Assembly (NCBI GenBank): GCA_966211815.1
Contig: CBIHOD010000010.1
Location: 1 to 64,000 of the forward strand
DNA length: 64,000 bases
Source: JANPCX01 sp966211815
GTDB taxonomy: Bacteria > Pseudomonadota > Gammaproteobacteria > Burkholderiales > Burkholderiaceae_C
Reading direction: 5' to 3'
Position numbers and translations under genes: made by a program. This document shows positions 8,770 to 16,928 of this stretch, piece after piece; the first letter of the stretch is position 1, and each line of letters begins with the position of its first letter. The notes under the pieces are model-generated. The model saw nothing but the letters and a program-made list of their open reading frames with translations. It was not told the DNA's origin and ran no database searches.

Positions 8770-9504
8770 TTGAAGCGGTTGTGGCGCTGGGTCCAGTGCC
8801 TGTTCTTCTACGTGCTGCTGGCGCACCTGGCCGCCATGTCGCTGACATGGAACCTGGTGTGCCTGGCCCTGTACCCGTTGCTCAGCCGCGAGCAGGGCGT
8901 GGTCGTCGGCCGCGCGGCGATCGCCTCCGTCTACCGGGGCTTCTGGACCTGCACCCAGTGGCTCGGTTTGATGCGCATCGACTATGAATGCCTCGACGCC
9001 CTCGGCGCCGACGCCGGCCTGATCATCGCCGCCAACCACCCGAGCATGCTCGACGCGCTGCTGGTGGTGGCCCGGCTGCCGCGCGGCATCTGCATCATGC
9101 GGGGCAGCCTGATGCGCAACCCCTTCCTCGGCGCGGGCGCCCGGCTGGCGCGCTACATCGCCAACGACCCGCCCTTCGGCATGGCGCGCAGCTGCGTCGA
9201 AAACCTGCAGGCCGGCGCCCAGCTCATCCTCTTCCCGGAAGGCACGCGCACCGTCCGCCCGCCGATCAACCCTTTCCGGCCGGGGCTGACCTTGATCGCC
9301 CACATGGCCGGCGTGCCGATCCAGACCGTCCTCATCGAGACCGAATCGCCCTACCTCGGCAAAGACTGGCCGATCTGGCGGGTGCCGCAGTTCCCCGTGG
9401 TCTTCCGCGTGCGCCTGGGCGAACGCTTCGCGCCGGAAGGCGACCACGCCGGGCTGCTCAAGCGCATCGAAGCCTACTTTGCCCAAGAATTGAGCCCGAA
9501 ATGA
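8770..9504 (+). CDS. Lysophospholipid/1-acyl-glycerol-phosphate acyltransferase-like protein
   Basis: This 244-residue membrane-associated acyltransferase has the PlsC motifs NHPSMLDAL (H-x4-D) and FPEGTRT. One N-terminal membrane segment (CLFFYVLLAHLAAMSLTWNLVCLALYPLL region) is present. The TTG start at 8770 is chosen because GGGGA precedes it by six bases and no ATG gives a full N terminus. In aryl-polyene clusters, a homologous acyltransferase is thought to transfer the polyene acyl chain to a lipid or sugar carrier. Its stop overlaps the next start in ATGA, showing translational coupling. Confidence 0.85.
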   Translation: MKRLWRWVQCLFFYVLLAHLAAMSLTWNLVCLALYPLLSREQGVVVGRAAIASVYRGFWTCTQWLGLMRIDYECLDALGADAGLIIAANHPSMLDALLVVARLPRGICIMRGSLMRNPFLGAGARLARYIANDPPFGMARSCVENLQAGAQLILFPEGTRTVRPPINPFRPGLTLIAHMAGVPIQTVLIETESPYLGKDWPIWRVPQFPVVFRVRLGERFAPEGDHAGLLKRIEAYFAQELSPK

Positions 9505-10289
9505 CGGTCAGCCCTCAGCCCGCCTCCGCCACGCACCTCGTCCTGATCCCGAGTTACAACACCGGCCCGAAGGTGTTCGAGACGGTGCGCGCCGCGCGGG
9601 CGCAGTGGAACCCGGTCTGGGTCGTGACCGACGGCAGCACCGACGGCACGCCCGGCCGGCTGGCCGAGATGGCCGCCGCCGACCCCGGCTTGAAACTGAT
9701 CGCCCTGCCGGTCAACAACGGTAAGGGCGCGGCGGTGCTGCACGGCTTGCGCTTGGCCCAGGCCGCCGGCTTCACCCATGCCTTGACGATGGACTCCGAC
9801 GGCCAGCACCCCGCCCCGCTGATCCCCGACTTCATGAAGGCCTCGGCGGCCCGCCCCGACGCCATGGTGCTCGGCCGGCCGGTGTTCGACGCCTCGGCGC
9901 CGCTGCTGAGGGTGCGCGGCCGCAAGGTTTCCAACTGGTGGGCCAATGTGGAGACGCTGGGCGCCGGCATCGGCGATTCGCTCTACGGCTTCCGCGTCTA
10001 CCCCGTGGCCGACCTGATCGCGGTGATGCGGTCGCAGCCTTGGATGCGCCGCTTCGATTTCGACCCCGAGGCGGCGGTGCGCCTGGCCTGGCGCGGCGTG
10101 AAGCCGTTGAACCTGGACGCGCCGGTGAAATACCTGACCGCGGAGGAAGGCGGTGTCTCGCACTTCCACTACGGCCGCGACAACGTGCTGCTCACCTGGA
10201 TGCACATCCGGCTGGTGGTGGAAGCCGTCTTGCGGCTGCCTTTGCTGCTGCCCCGCCGCCTGCTGCGCCGCCCGCCCTACCAGCCATGA
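9501..10289 (+). CDS. Family 2 glycosyltransferase
   Basis: A 262-residue GT-A protein with LIPSYNTGPKV at the N terminus, VTDGSTDGTPGRL, and the divalent-metal motif TMDSDGQHP (DxD-like). These are typical of polyprenol-phosphate-type or xanthomonadin XanJ-type glycosyltransferases. The C-terminal region (HFHYGRDNVLLTWMHIRL) matches members encoded in aryl-polyene clusters as I know them. It overlaps the acyltransferase stop by four bases. The likely role is attaching a sugar to the aryl-polyene lipid; the donor is unknown. Confidence 0.85.
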   Translation: MTVSPQPASATHLVLIPSYNTGPKVFETVRAARAQWNPVWVVTDGSTDGTPGRLAEMAAADPGLKLIALPVNNGKGAAVLHGLRLAQAAGFTHALTMDSDGQHPAPLIPDFMKASAARPDAMVLGRPVFDASAPLLRVRGRKVSNWWANVETLGAGIGDSLYGFRVYPVADLIAVMRSQPWMRRFDFDPEAAVRLAWRGVKPLNLDAPVKYLTAEEGGVSHFHYGRDNVLLTWMHIRLVVEAVLRLPLLLPRRLLRRPPYQP

Positions 10290-10333
10290 CCATGAAAACA
10301 CCCGCCGCCGGGCCGGAGGCCGGCGCCGCATGA
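10286..10333 (+). CDS. 15-codon bridging mini-ORF
   Basis: This tiny frame (MTMKTPAAGPEAGAA) starts in an ATGA overlap with the glycosyltransferase stop and ends in a second ATGA overlap with the PAP2 start at 10330. It thus spans the 40-base gap exactly. It could carry ribosomes from one gene to the next (translational coupling), or be chance. No function is claimed for the peptide. Confidence 0.3.
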   Translation: MTMKTPAAGPEAGAA

Positions 10334-11031
10334 CGCCGAACGCCGGCGCGCCGCTTTCGCTGACGACGCCCGCGGGCGCTTCGTCGGCGCCGGCCTGGGC
10401 GCGCGAGATCGGCCAGCGCGCCCTGAACTGGTGGTGGCTCAAGGCGATCGGCACCACCGTCGTCACCTGGGTTTTCTTCATCGCCTATTTCCACTTGCTG
10501 CGGCACCCGGCCTTCCCGTCGACGGTGATGCCCCTGACGCCGCTGGACCACGGGATGCCGTTCCAGCCGCCGCTGTTGATCGCTTATTTCTCGCTGTGGG
10601 TCTACGTGGGCCTAGCGCCCGGACTGCAGCTGCGCTTCCTGGACCTGCTCGTGTACGGCCTTTGGGCCATGGCGCTGTGCGCCACCGGCCTGCTGCTTTT
10701 TTATTTCTTCCCGACCGAGATCCCGTCGGTGATCCGCCACACCTCGGACTTCCCCGGATTCGCCCTGATGCGCGGCGTGGACGCCGCGGGCAACGCCTGC
10801 CCGTCGATGCACGTGGCGGTCGGCATCTTCTCGGCCCGCGGGCTGGACGACGTGCTGCGCCGCGTGCGCGCCCCCGCGGGCTGGCGCTGGGCCAACGCGG
10901 CGTGGCTGGTCGCCATCGCGTACTCGACGCTGGCCGTCAAGCAGCACGTGGTGCTCGACGTGCTGGCCGGCGCCGCGCTCGGCTCGGCCTTCGCCTGGGC
11001 CTCGGCGCGCTGGCGGCCCGCGGGCGGCTGA
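10330..11031 (+). CDS. PAP2 (phosphatidic acid phosphatase type 2) family membrane phosphatase
   Basis: A 233-residue protein with several membrane segments and the acid-phosphatase signature CPSMHVAVG followed by YSTLAVKQHVVLDVLAG, giving the catalytic SxxxH-type histidine and the downstream HxxxD. Such enzymes dephosphorylate lipid phosphates such as phosphatidate or undecaprenyl diphosphate. Next to a PlsC-like acyltransferase and a glycosyltransferase, it fits a lipid-anchoring step for the polyene. The ATG at 10330 overlaps the stop of the mini-ORF. Confidence 0.85.
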   Translation: MTPNAGAPLSLTTPAGASSAPAWAREIGQRALNWWWLKAIGTTVVTWVFFIAYFHLLRHPAFPSTVMPLTPLDHGMPFQPPLLIAYFSLWVYVGLAPGLQLRFLDLLVYGLWAMALCATGLLLFYFFPTEIPSVIRHTSDFPGFALMRGVDAAGNACPSMHVAVGIFSARGLDDVLRRVRAPAGWRWANAAWLVAIAYSTLAVKQHVVLDVLAGAALGSAFAWASARWRPAGG

Positions 11032-11118
11032 CGCCAGCAGATATCATCGGCGACGCCCATTTTTTCGATGCCCCACGGCGCTGGTGGTCCCACGACGGAC
11101 ACGAACCTGGACACACTG

Positions 11119-11379
11119 ATGAGTTCGCTCAAAGAACTGAAAGACCTGATCCACGAGAAGTACGGCCTGGACCCGGCCACGCTCGACGCGCAATCCTCGA
11201 TCCGCGACAAGGGCCTGGATTCCCTGGCGCTCGTGGAGCTCCTCTTCGCGGTCGAAGACCGCTTCGGCATCACCATGCCCGACTCCGAAGCCAACGTCGA
11301 GACGCTGGGGCAGCTGGCGGCCCTGATCGACAGGCTGGTGGCTGCCAAGGCTTCCTCGTCCCCCACGCCTTCGGCTTGA
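11119..11379 (+). CDS. Acyl carrier protein of the polyene cluster
   Basis: An 86-residue acidic helical protein with the phosphopantetheine attachment motif GLDSLALVELLFAVEDRFGI; the serine of DSL is the attachment site. It carries the growing chain for the ketosynthases encoded nearby. The ATG at 11119 gives a standard ACP N terminus (MSSLKELKDLIHEKY). An in-frame ATG at 11068 would add 17 residues not expected for the family. The next gene starts 14 bases after its stop. Confidence 0.93.
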   Translation: MSSLKELKDLIHEKYGLDPATLDAQSSIRDKGLDSLALVELLFAVEDRFGITMPDSEANVETLGQLAALIDRLVAAKASSSPTPSA

Positions 11380-11393
11380 GGTTGCGCGGCGTG

Positions 11394-12626
11394 ATGAGCG
11401 AAGGACGACAAGCGGCGGTCGCCGTCACCGGCCTGGGCGCCGTCTCCCCCCACGGCGACGACGCCGAGCTGTTGTTCCAGGCGCTGTGGCGCGGCGAGTC
11501 CGCGGTGGCGCCCGTCTTCGCCGATGAACTGCCCAAAGCCGCCGCGGCGGCGCTGGCTTCGGCTTTCGATGAAACGCGCTGGTTCACCAAGCTGCAACTG
11601 GCCGGCGTCGACCGGGTGAGCCAGCTCGCCGTCGCCGCGGCCGACCTGGCCGTGGCCGACGCCCGGATCCAAAGCGGCGATGTCGAACCCGAGCGCCTGG
11701 GCGTGTACGCCGGCTGCGGCATGGGCGGCGCCGCGTCGCTCGAAGCCGCCTACCGCGGCGGCCAGCGCGTGCCGCCCTTGACCGTGCCGGCCTTCATGCC
11801 CAACGCGCCGGCGGGCCATGTGGCGATGCGCCAGAAGGCCCAGGGCCCGGTGCTGACCTATTCGGTGGCTTGCGCCTCGTCGGCGGTGGCCATCGCCGAA
11901 GCCGCCAAGGCGGTGCAGCGCGGCGAGGTCGACGTCGCCATCGCAGGCGGCAGCGAAGCCCTGATCGTGCCCGGCGTCGTGCTGGCTTGGCAGGCGATGC
12001 AGACCCTGGCCCGTTTCGAACCCGGCGAAGCCGCGCGCTGCGTGCGGCCCTTCGCCGCCGACCGCAGCGGTTTCGCGCTCGGCGAAGGCGCGGCTTTCCT
12101 GGTTTTGGAATCGGCCGAGCGCGCCCGTCGCCGCGGCGCGCGCGTTCATGCCCTGCTCGCCGGATGGGGCCTGAGCTGCGACGCCACCCACCTCACCAAA
12201 CCCGACGCCGCCGGCCAGGTGCGCGCCTTGCGCCAAGCCCTGGCCACCGCCGGCCTGCAGCCCGGCGACGTCGGCTACTGCAACGCCCACGGCACCGCCA
12301 CCCGCATCGGCGACGAAGTCGAGCGCGACGCCTTGGCCCAGGTCTGGGGCGAGGACGGCCTGGACGCGCTGCGCGTCAGCTCCACCAAGTCGATGCACGG
12401 CCACCTGCTCGGCGCAGCGGGCGCGCTGGAGGCCCTGGTCACCGTGCAGGCCCTGCGCCGGCGCGAGCTGCCGCCGAACGCGAATTGCGCCGCCGTCGAC
12501 CCGGCCTGCCGGCTCAACCTCGTGCTGCAGCCCGGCACCGGGGCGCCGGGCCTGCAAGCCGCCATCAGCAATTCGTTCGCGTTCGGCGGAACGAACGCGG
12601 TGCTGCTCTTCAAGCGCGGTGATTAA
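11394..12626 (+). CDS. Beta-ketoacyl-ACP synthase (polyene chain elongation)
   Basis: A 410-residue KAS I/II-type condensing enzyme with a complete Cys-His-His triad: C160 in VACASSAVAIAEA, the first histidine in NAHGTATRIGDEVE, and the second in KSMHGHLLGAAGALE. It ends with the family block SNSFAFGGTNAVLLF. It is the last gene of the plus-strand arm and faces the minus-strand arm, which holds a second complete ketosynthase and a chain-length-factor-like partner. Two active KS genes in one cluster are normal for aryl polyenes. Confidence 0.92.
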   Translation: MSEGRQAAVAVTGLGAVSPHGDDAELLFQALWRGESAVAPVFADELPKAAAAALASAFDETRWFTKLQLAGVDRVSQLAVAAADLAVADARIQSGDVEPERLGVYAGCGMGGAASLEAAYRGGQRVPPLTVPAFMPNAPAGHVAMRQKAQGPVLTYSVACASSAVAIAEAAKAVQRGEVDVAIAGGSEALIVPGVVLAWQAMQTLARFEPGEAARCVRPFAADRSGFALGEGAAFLVLESAERARRRGARVHALLAGWGLSCDATHLTKPDAAGQVRALRQALATAGLQPGDVGYCNAHGTATRIGDEVERDALAQVWGEDGLDALRVSSTKSMHGHLLGAAGALEALVTVQALRRRELPPNANCAAVDPACRLNLVLQPGTGAPGLQAAISNSFAFGGTNAVLLFKRGD

Positions 12627-12631
12627 GTGGC

Positions 12632-12653
12632 GGCGGGCGGTGCCGCGCCCGCC
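12632..12653. terminator. Hairpin between convergent arms of the pigment cluster
   Basis: An 8-bp perfect GC stem (GGCGGGCG / CGCCCGCC) with a 6-base loop sits in the 35-base gap between two convergent genes. It lacks a T tract, so it may act as a weak or Rho-assisted terminator for either arm. Confidence 0.4.
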
Positions 12654-12661
12654 TCAGCCTC

Positions 12662-13561
12662 TCACTCTTGCAAGGGCAGTTGGGCGTCGAGTGTCGGCGC
12701 CCGCAACCACTCGACGATGTAGCCGCCCATGCGCTGCATCAGGTAGTCCAGCGTGTCGCACAGCCCGTAGTAGCCGGTGGTCGAGGTTTCACCCCGAAAA
12801 CTGCCCACCAACTGGTCGCCATCGAGCAGCCTGCCGGAAATGATCACCCATTTCCCGCCGGTGAACCACCGTCCACCGATGACGCGGCTGTCCTCCACTT
12901 TCATCTGCAGCCGCAGGCTTTTACCGGGTGGGGTTTCCTGCGTGGTGGCGACGTAACCTTCGCCGTTCTGCATCAGGTACAGCGGCAGCGAGGTGTCGCC
13001 CTTGCATTGCTGTCGGGTTTCCTCGTCCATGGCCTCGACCTTGGCTTCGATGGTCGGCTCGACGCGGGTCAACGGCCGCGGGGAGCCCAGCCACGACACC
13101 AGGGATCCGCCGAAGTTGTACGCCATGTACTTCAGCGCCTTGCAATCCTGCAGCGAAGCCCAGGTGAGTTCCTGGCGGAAATCGAAATTCCCGACCACCG
13201 AGTTGTCCTTGTCGACCAGCTGGCCGGTCAGCCGCACCCACTTCGGTTGCTTGCGTGTCGCGGGCCCGCTTTCCGGGCTGGTGGTGGCGGCCAGGTTGAG
13301 CTTGAGCCCGGGGAAGTCGGCGGTTTCTTTTTCGGCGATTTTGTAGGCCGTCGCATAGTCGACCAGGTACTGTTTGATTTCGGCGCCGAAGCCGCAGTTC
13401 CCGTTCCACGCCGCGTCGGCGGCCGGGGGCGCCGCGTAGGCGATGACGGGGTTCAGGAAAAGCTCTTTCTGCGGCGCATTCGCTGGTTCCGCGGCGAGGG
13501 CCGACGCCATCGCGAATAGCGGGCCGGCTACGAATACGAGGGGCTTGAGAAATGACCTCAT
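12662..13561 (-). CDS. Secreted protein with an internal duplication, function unknown
   Basis: A 299-residue protein with a signal peptide (MRSFLKPLVFVAGPLFAMASALAAEP). Two similar halves can be aligned by eye. The first has RLTGQLVDKDNSVVGNFDF, then C-x2-L-x-Y and GGSLVSWL. The second has IISGRLLDGDQLVGSF, then C-x2-L-x-Y and GGYIVEWL. This suggests a tandem domain, perhaps distantly like DUF4410-type lipoprotein domains, but I do not recognise it. It lies 44 bases downstream of fabG in the minus-strand pigment arm, so it is probably co-transcribed. A periplasmic role in pigment handling is inference. Confidence 0.75.
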   Translation of the reverse strand: MRSFLKPLVFVAGPLFAMASALAAEPANAPQKELFLNPVIAYAAPPAADAAWNGNCGFGAEIKQYLVDYATAYKIAEKETADFPGLKLNLAATTSPESGPATRKQPKWVRLTGQLVDKDNSVVGNFDFRQELTWASLQDCKALKYMAYNFGGSLVSWLGSPRPLTRVEPTIEAKVEAMDEETRQQCKGDTSLPLYLMQNGEGYVATTQETPPGKSLRLQMKVEDSRVIGGRWFTGGKWVIISGRLLDGDQLVGSFRGETSTTGYYGLCDTLDYLMQRMGGYIVEWLRAPTLDAQLPLQE

Positions 13562-13605
13562 GTGGCTTCCTTGTGTGAGAGGGCTTTGGGACGCGGGGAT
13601 GCGGA

Positions 13606-14373
13606 TCAAGCCATGCCGCCGTTGATCGAGATGACCTGCCCGCTGATATAGCCCGCCTCCTCCGAGGCCAGGAAGGCCACGAGCGCGGCGACTTCCTCGG
13701 CGCTGCCGGCGCGCTTCATCGGCACCAGGCGCTCGATCAGCGCCTTGTCGAAGCTGCCTTCGGCCATGCGCGACTCGATGACGCCCGGCGCCACGGCGTT
13801 GACGGTGATGCCGCGGCTGGCCAGTTCGAGCGAGAGCGCCTTGGTGGCGCTGTTGAGTGCGCCCTTGGCGGCGGCATAGTTCACCTGCCCGCGGTTGCCG
13901 GTGATCGAAGCGACCGAGGAAATGTTGATGATGCGGCCCCAGCGCGTGCGGATCATCGGCATCGACAGCGGCTGCGTGACGTTGAAGAAGCCGTTCACCG
14001 AGACGTCGATCACGCCGTCCCACTGCTCGGGCCGCAGCCCCGGGAAGGCGGCGTCGTCATGCGTGCCGGCGTTGTTCACCAGCACCTGCACCGGGCCGTC
14101 CTGCAGCAGCCGCGCGCAGGCGGCGGCGGCGGCTTCGCGGTCGGTGAGGTCGAAGGCGACGGCCTCGGCGCTGCCGCCGGCCGCGGCGATCTCGTCGGCC
14201 AGGGCCTGCGCGGCGTCGATGCGCCGGTTGGCGTGCAGCACCACGTGCAGGCCGCCCTGCAGCGCCAGGCGGCGCGCGATCGCGCTGCCGAGGTCGCCGC
14301 TGGCGCCGGTGACGAGGGCGCGCTTCTTCTTGGCCGTCGGGGCTTCGTTCGGTTTCGTCATCGTCATCGTCAT
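13606..14373 (-). CDS. 3-oxoacyl-ACP reductase (FabG-like SDR)
   Basis: A 255-residue short-chain dehydrogenase that would reduce the beta-keto group of the growing polyene to a hydroxyl with NADPH. It shows TGASGDLG (22-29), NNAG (100-103), and the catalytic S153, Y166 and K170 in NISSVAS and NYAAAK. The ATG at 14373 gives a short repetitive MTMTMTK start and overlaps the dehydratase stop by three bases (ATGA). It is part of a tightly overlapping minus-strand operon. Confidence 0.92.
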   Translation of the reverse strand: MTMTMTKPNEAPTAKKKRALVTGASGDLGSAIARRLALQGGLHVVLHANRRIDAAQALADEIAAAGGSAEAVAFDLTDREAAAAACARLLQDGPVQVLVNNAGTHDDAAFPGLRPEQWDGVIDVSVNGFFNVTQPLSMPMIRTRWGRIINISSVASITGNRGQVNYAAAKGALNSATKALSLELASRGITVNAVAPGVIESRMAEGSFDKALIERLVPMKRAGSAEEVAALVAFLASEEAGYISGQVISINGGMA

Positions 14374-14891
14374 GGCGCCAGGGCGGTGTTGAGCACCACG
14401 GCGGCCCGCCCCGTGGCCAGCGGCCGGCCGAGGTGGTGCACCGTGAAGGCGTAAAGGATCTGGTTGGCGTCCCCGGCCTGGCGCACGGCTTCGATGCGCA
14501 GCTCGTCGGGTTGGCCGTCGCCGGGCAGGGGCAAGTCGTCCAGGCGCAGCGCGTGCAGCTGCACCCCGCGCGCGCTGGCCAGGAAGCCGGGCGTGGCCGG
14601 CGTGCCCGCCGCCTGGCCGATGAGCGCGCCGTGCAGGGCCATGGCCTGGGCGGCGTATTCGATCGCCGCGCCGGCCAGCAGCCCGCTGCGGGTGCGCAAC
14701 GGGTGCGAGGCGTCGCGGTGGTTGTCGGCCGCGCAGTCGATCGATTCGGGCGACCACCGCAGCATGCGGCCGAGCAGGCACATGCCGCCGCTGTGGGGGA
14801 TGCGCGCGGCGATGCCCTCGCGCGCCAGCGTGGCCGGCGCCGCCGATCCGGCGGCGCCGGTGCCGTCCTCGGGATGGCCGGCCGATGTCAT
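14370..14891 (-). CDS. 3-hydroxyacyl-ACP dehydratase of the hot-dog fold
   Basis: A 173-residue protein resembling the FabA/FabZ-type dehydratases of aryl-polyene clusters (COG4706-like). The catalytic histidine is probably in ARIPHSGGMCLLGRM, and RSGLLAGAAIEYAAQAMALHGAL forms the central helix that carries the usual acidic residue. It would remove water from the 3-hydroxyacyl-ACP so that each cycle leaves a conjugated double bond. Both ends overlap neighbours by ATGA junctions. Confidence 0.85.
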   Translation of the reverse strand: MTSAGHPEDGTGAAGSAAPATLAREGIAARIPHSGGMCLLGRMLRWSPESIDCAADNHRDASHPLRTRSGLLAGAAIEYAAQAMALHGALIGQAAGTPATPGFLASARGVQLHALRLDDLPLPGDGQPDELRIEAVRQAGDANQILYAFTVHHLGRPLATGRAAVVLNTALAP

Positions 14892-15715
14892 GGCCGGGCC
14901 GCCACCGCGACCTTCAGCCGCATCGCGGGAAGGTAGTCCACGACCACCGTCGCCGGCGCGGGCCCGGCGGTGGCCACCGCCTGCAGCAGCGGCAGGGCCG
15001 CCGCCGCGGGGATGGCGCGGCGCAGCGCGTCCAGGTGGGGGTCCGCGCAGGCGGTGGGCGGCCCGCTTTCGGCCGGGTCGGCCAGTTCGATCTCCAGCAC
15101 GGCCAGCGCCGTGGCGGCCGGCGCGGGCGCCAGCAGCAGCGCCAGGCCGAGGTGGTCGGGCAGCGGCCGGGTGGCGTGCAAGGGCTCCGGGTACGGCGAA
15201 TCGCTGGCCACCAGCAGCACCGGCTGGCCACCGGCCACCACGCTCACGGCGGCCTCGACCAGGCCGGCCGCGAAGCTACCGTCGAAGGCGCACAGGCTGG
15301 TGGACGAAGCTTGGCTACCCACCGCGATGTGCCAGCAGCCCGACGCGGCGTTGTGCACCGAGTTGGTGAAGCGGGTGGGCGACACGACGGGCTGTGGCGT
15401 GGCCAGCGTCTCGCACAGCGCATGGCAGTTCGAGCCTTCGCCGCTGCTGGAGGTGAAGACGGTGGCCAGCTGGGCGGGGTCGACCCCGGCCATCGCCACG
15501 GCTTCGTCGGCCACCGCCAGCGCCAGCTTCACCGCCGCGCCGGCGCGGCGGCGTTCGGCTGCGGGCAGCCGGGCCGGTGGCGCCAGCACCGTGGCCGCCG
15601 GCACATGGGGCTGGGCGCCGCGCAGCACGTCGCGGGCCGCGGCCCAGGAGGCCAGGCCCGGGCCCACCAGGCCGACGCCTTGCACGGTCACTTTCAATGT
15701 CGTGGCGCGGGTCAT
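14888..15715 (-). CDS. Ketosynthase-like chain length factor
   Basis: A 275-residue protein resembling the N-terminal half of ketosynthases (PF13723-like) found next to the active ketosynthase in aryl-polyene clusters. The usual active-site region reads FTNSVHNAASGCWHIAVGS, with no catalytic cysteine in the nucleophile position. This is as expected for the non-catalytic partner that sets chain length by pairing with the complete KS encoded just upstream. It overlaps both neighbours by four bases. Confidence 0.85.
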   Translation of the reverse strand: MTRATTLKVTVQGVGLVGPGLASWAAARDVLRGAQPHVPAATVLAPPARLPAAERRRAGAAVKLALAVADEAVAMAGVDPAQLATVFTSSSGEGSNCHALCETLATPQPVVSPTRFTNSVHNAASGCWHIAVGSQASSTSLCAFDGSFAAGLVEAAVSVVAGGQPVLLVASDSPYPEPLHATRPLPDHLGLALLLAPAPAATALAVLEIELADPAESGPPTACADPHLDALRRAIPAAAALPLLQAVATAGPAPATVVVDYLPAMRLKVAVAARP

Positions 15716-16920
15716 GCCTCGGCCCTCCCGAGCACCAGGCTGGCGTTGGAGCCGCCGAAGCCGAAGGAGTTGGACAGCACGTGGCGCAGCTCGCCGCGTT
15801 GGTTGGCCTGCAGGTAGTTCACTCGCAGGTCGGGGTCGCGTTCGCGCAGGTTCAGCCCGGCGGGGCGCAAGCCGTGCTGCAGCGCCAGCAGGGAGACCAC
15901 GGCCTCCAGGCCGCCGGCGGCGCCCAGGGTGTGGCCGGTGGCGCCCTTGGTCGAGCTGCACGGCGTGCCGGTTCCGAAGACGGCGCGCACCGCCCGGTCT
16001 TCCGAAGCGTCGTTGCTCGGCGTGGCGGTGCCGTGCAGGTTGATGTAGTCGATCCGGGCCGGCTCCAGCCCGGCTTGCGCCAAGGCGCCGCGCATCGCGG
16101 CGATCGCGCCGGCGCCTTCGGGGTGGGGCGTGCTCATGTGGTGGCCGTCGTTGCTCTCGCCGATGCCGAGCAGCCAGCCTTCGGGCGGGCCGGGCAAGGC
16201 GCCCGGCTCGCGCTCGACCAGCGCGAAAGCCGCGGCTTCGCCGATCGACAGGCCGTTGCGCGCGGCGTCCCAGGGCCTGCAGATGTCGGGCGACAGCAGT
16301 TCCAGCGAGTTGAAGCCGTACAGCGTGGTCAGGCACAGGCTGTCGACGCCGCCGACGACCGCCGCGTCGATCAGGCCGGCGTCGATCAACCGCGCCGCGT
16401 TGCCGAACACCTTGCTGCTGGACGAGCAGGCGGTGGACACCACCCAGGCCGGGCCGCGCAGCCCCAGCGCCGCCGCCACGAAAGCGGCGAGCGAATAGGT
16501 GTTCTGCGTCGGGCCGTAGAGGAAGTCGGCCGGCAACGCGCCGCTTTGCGGGTCGCGGCGCCGGTAGGCGAGTTCGGTTTCCAGCAGGCCCGACGTGCTG
16601 GTGCCCAGCAATACCGCGACGCGCTGCGCGCCCCAGCGCGCCTGGGCGGCAGCCACCGCGTCGATGAAGCCGTCCTGCCGCAGGCCGAGCCAGGCCAGGC
16701 GGTTGTTGCGGCAGTCGAAGCGGGACAGGCTGTCGGGCAGCGCGACGCTGTCCACGCCCTGCACTTCGCCGGTCCAGGTGGCCAGCGGCAGTTGTTCGAA
16801 GCGCAGCGGCGCCAGCCCGCCGCGTTGTTCTTCCAGCGCCTGGACGTGCGCCGCCTTGCCGGCGCCCAGGGCGCTGGTGGCGGTGCAGCGGGAGATGGGC
16901 AGGGGGCGGCGCGGGGTCAT
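15712..16920 (-). CDS. Beta-ketoacyl-ACP synthase, partner of the chain length factor
   Basis: A 402-residue condensing enzyme with C165 in VVSTACSSSSK, the first histidine in INLHGTATPSND and the second in STKGATGHTLGAAGG, so the triad is intact. The terminal block LSNSFGFGGSNASLVLG is typical. Its ATG at 16920 lies eight bases after the methyltransferase stop, and its stop overlaps the chain-length-factor start. It most likely forms a heterodimer with that protein to build the polyene. Confidence 0.92.
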   Translation of the reverse strand: MTPRRPLPISRCTATSALGAGKAAHVQALEEQRGGLAPLRFEQLPLATWTGEVQGVDSVALPDSLSRFDCRNNRLAWLGLRQDGFIDAVAAAQARWGAQRVAVLLGTSTSGLLETELAYRRRDPQSGALPADFLYGPTQNTYSLAAFVAAALGLRGPAWVVSTACSSSSKVFGNAARLIDAGLIDAAVVGGVDSLCLTTLYGFNSLELLSPDICRPWDAARNGLSIGEAAAFALVEREPGALPGPPEGWLLGIGESNDGHHMSTPHPEGAGAIAAMRGALAQAGLEPARIDYINLHGTATPSNDASEDRAVRAVFGTGTPCSSTKGATGHTLGAAGGLEAVVSLLALQHGLRPAGLNLRERDPDLRVNYLQANQRGELRHVLSNSFGFGGSNASLVLGRAEA

Positions 16921-16928
16921 CGCCGGGG

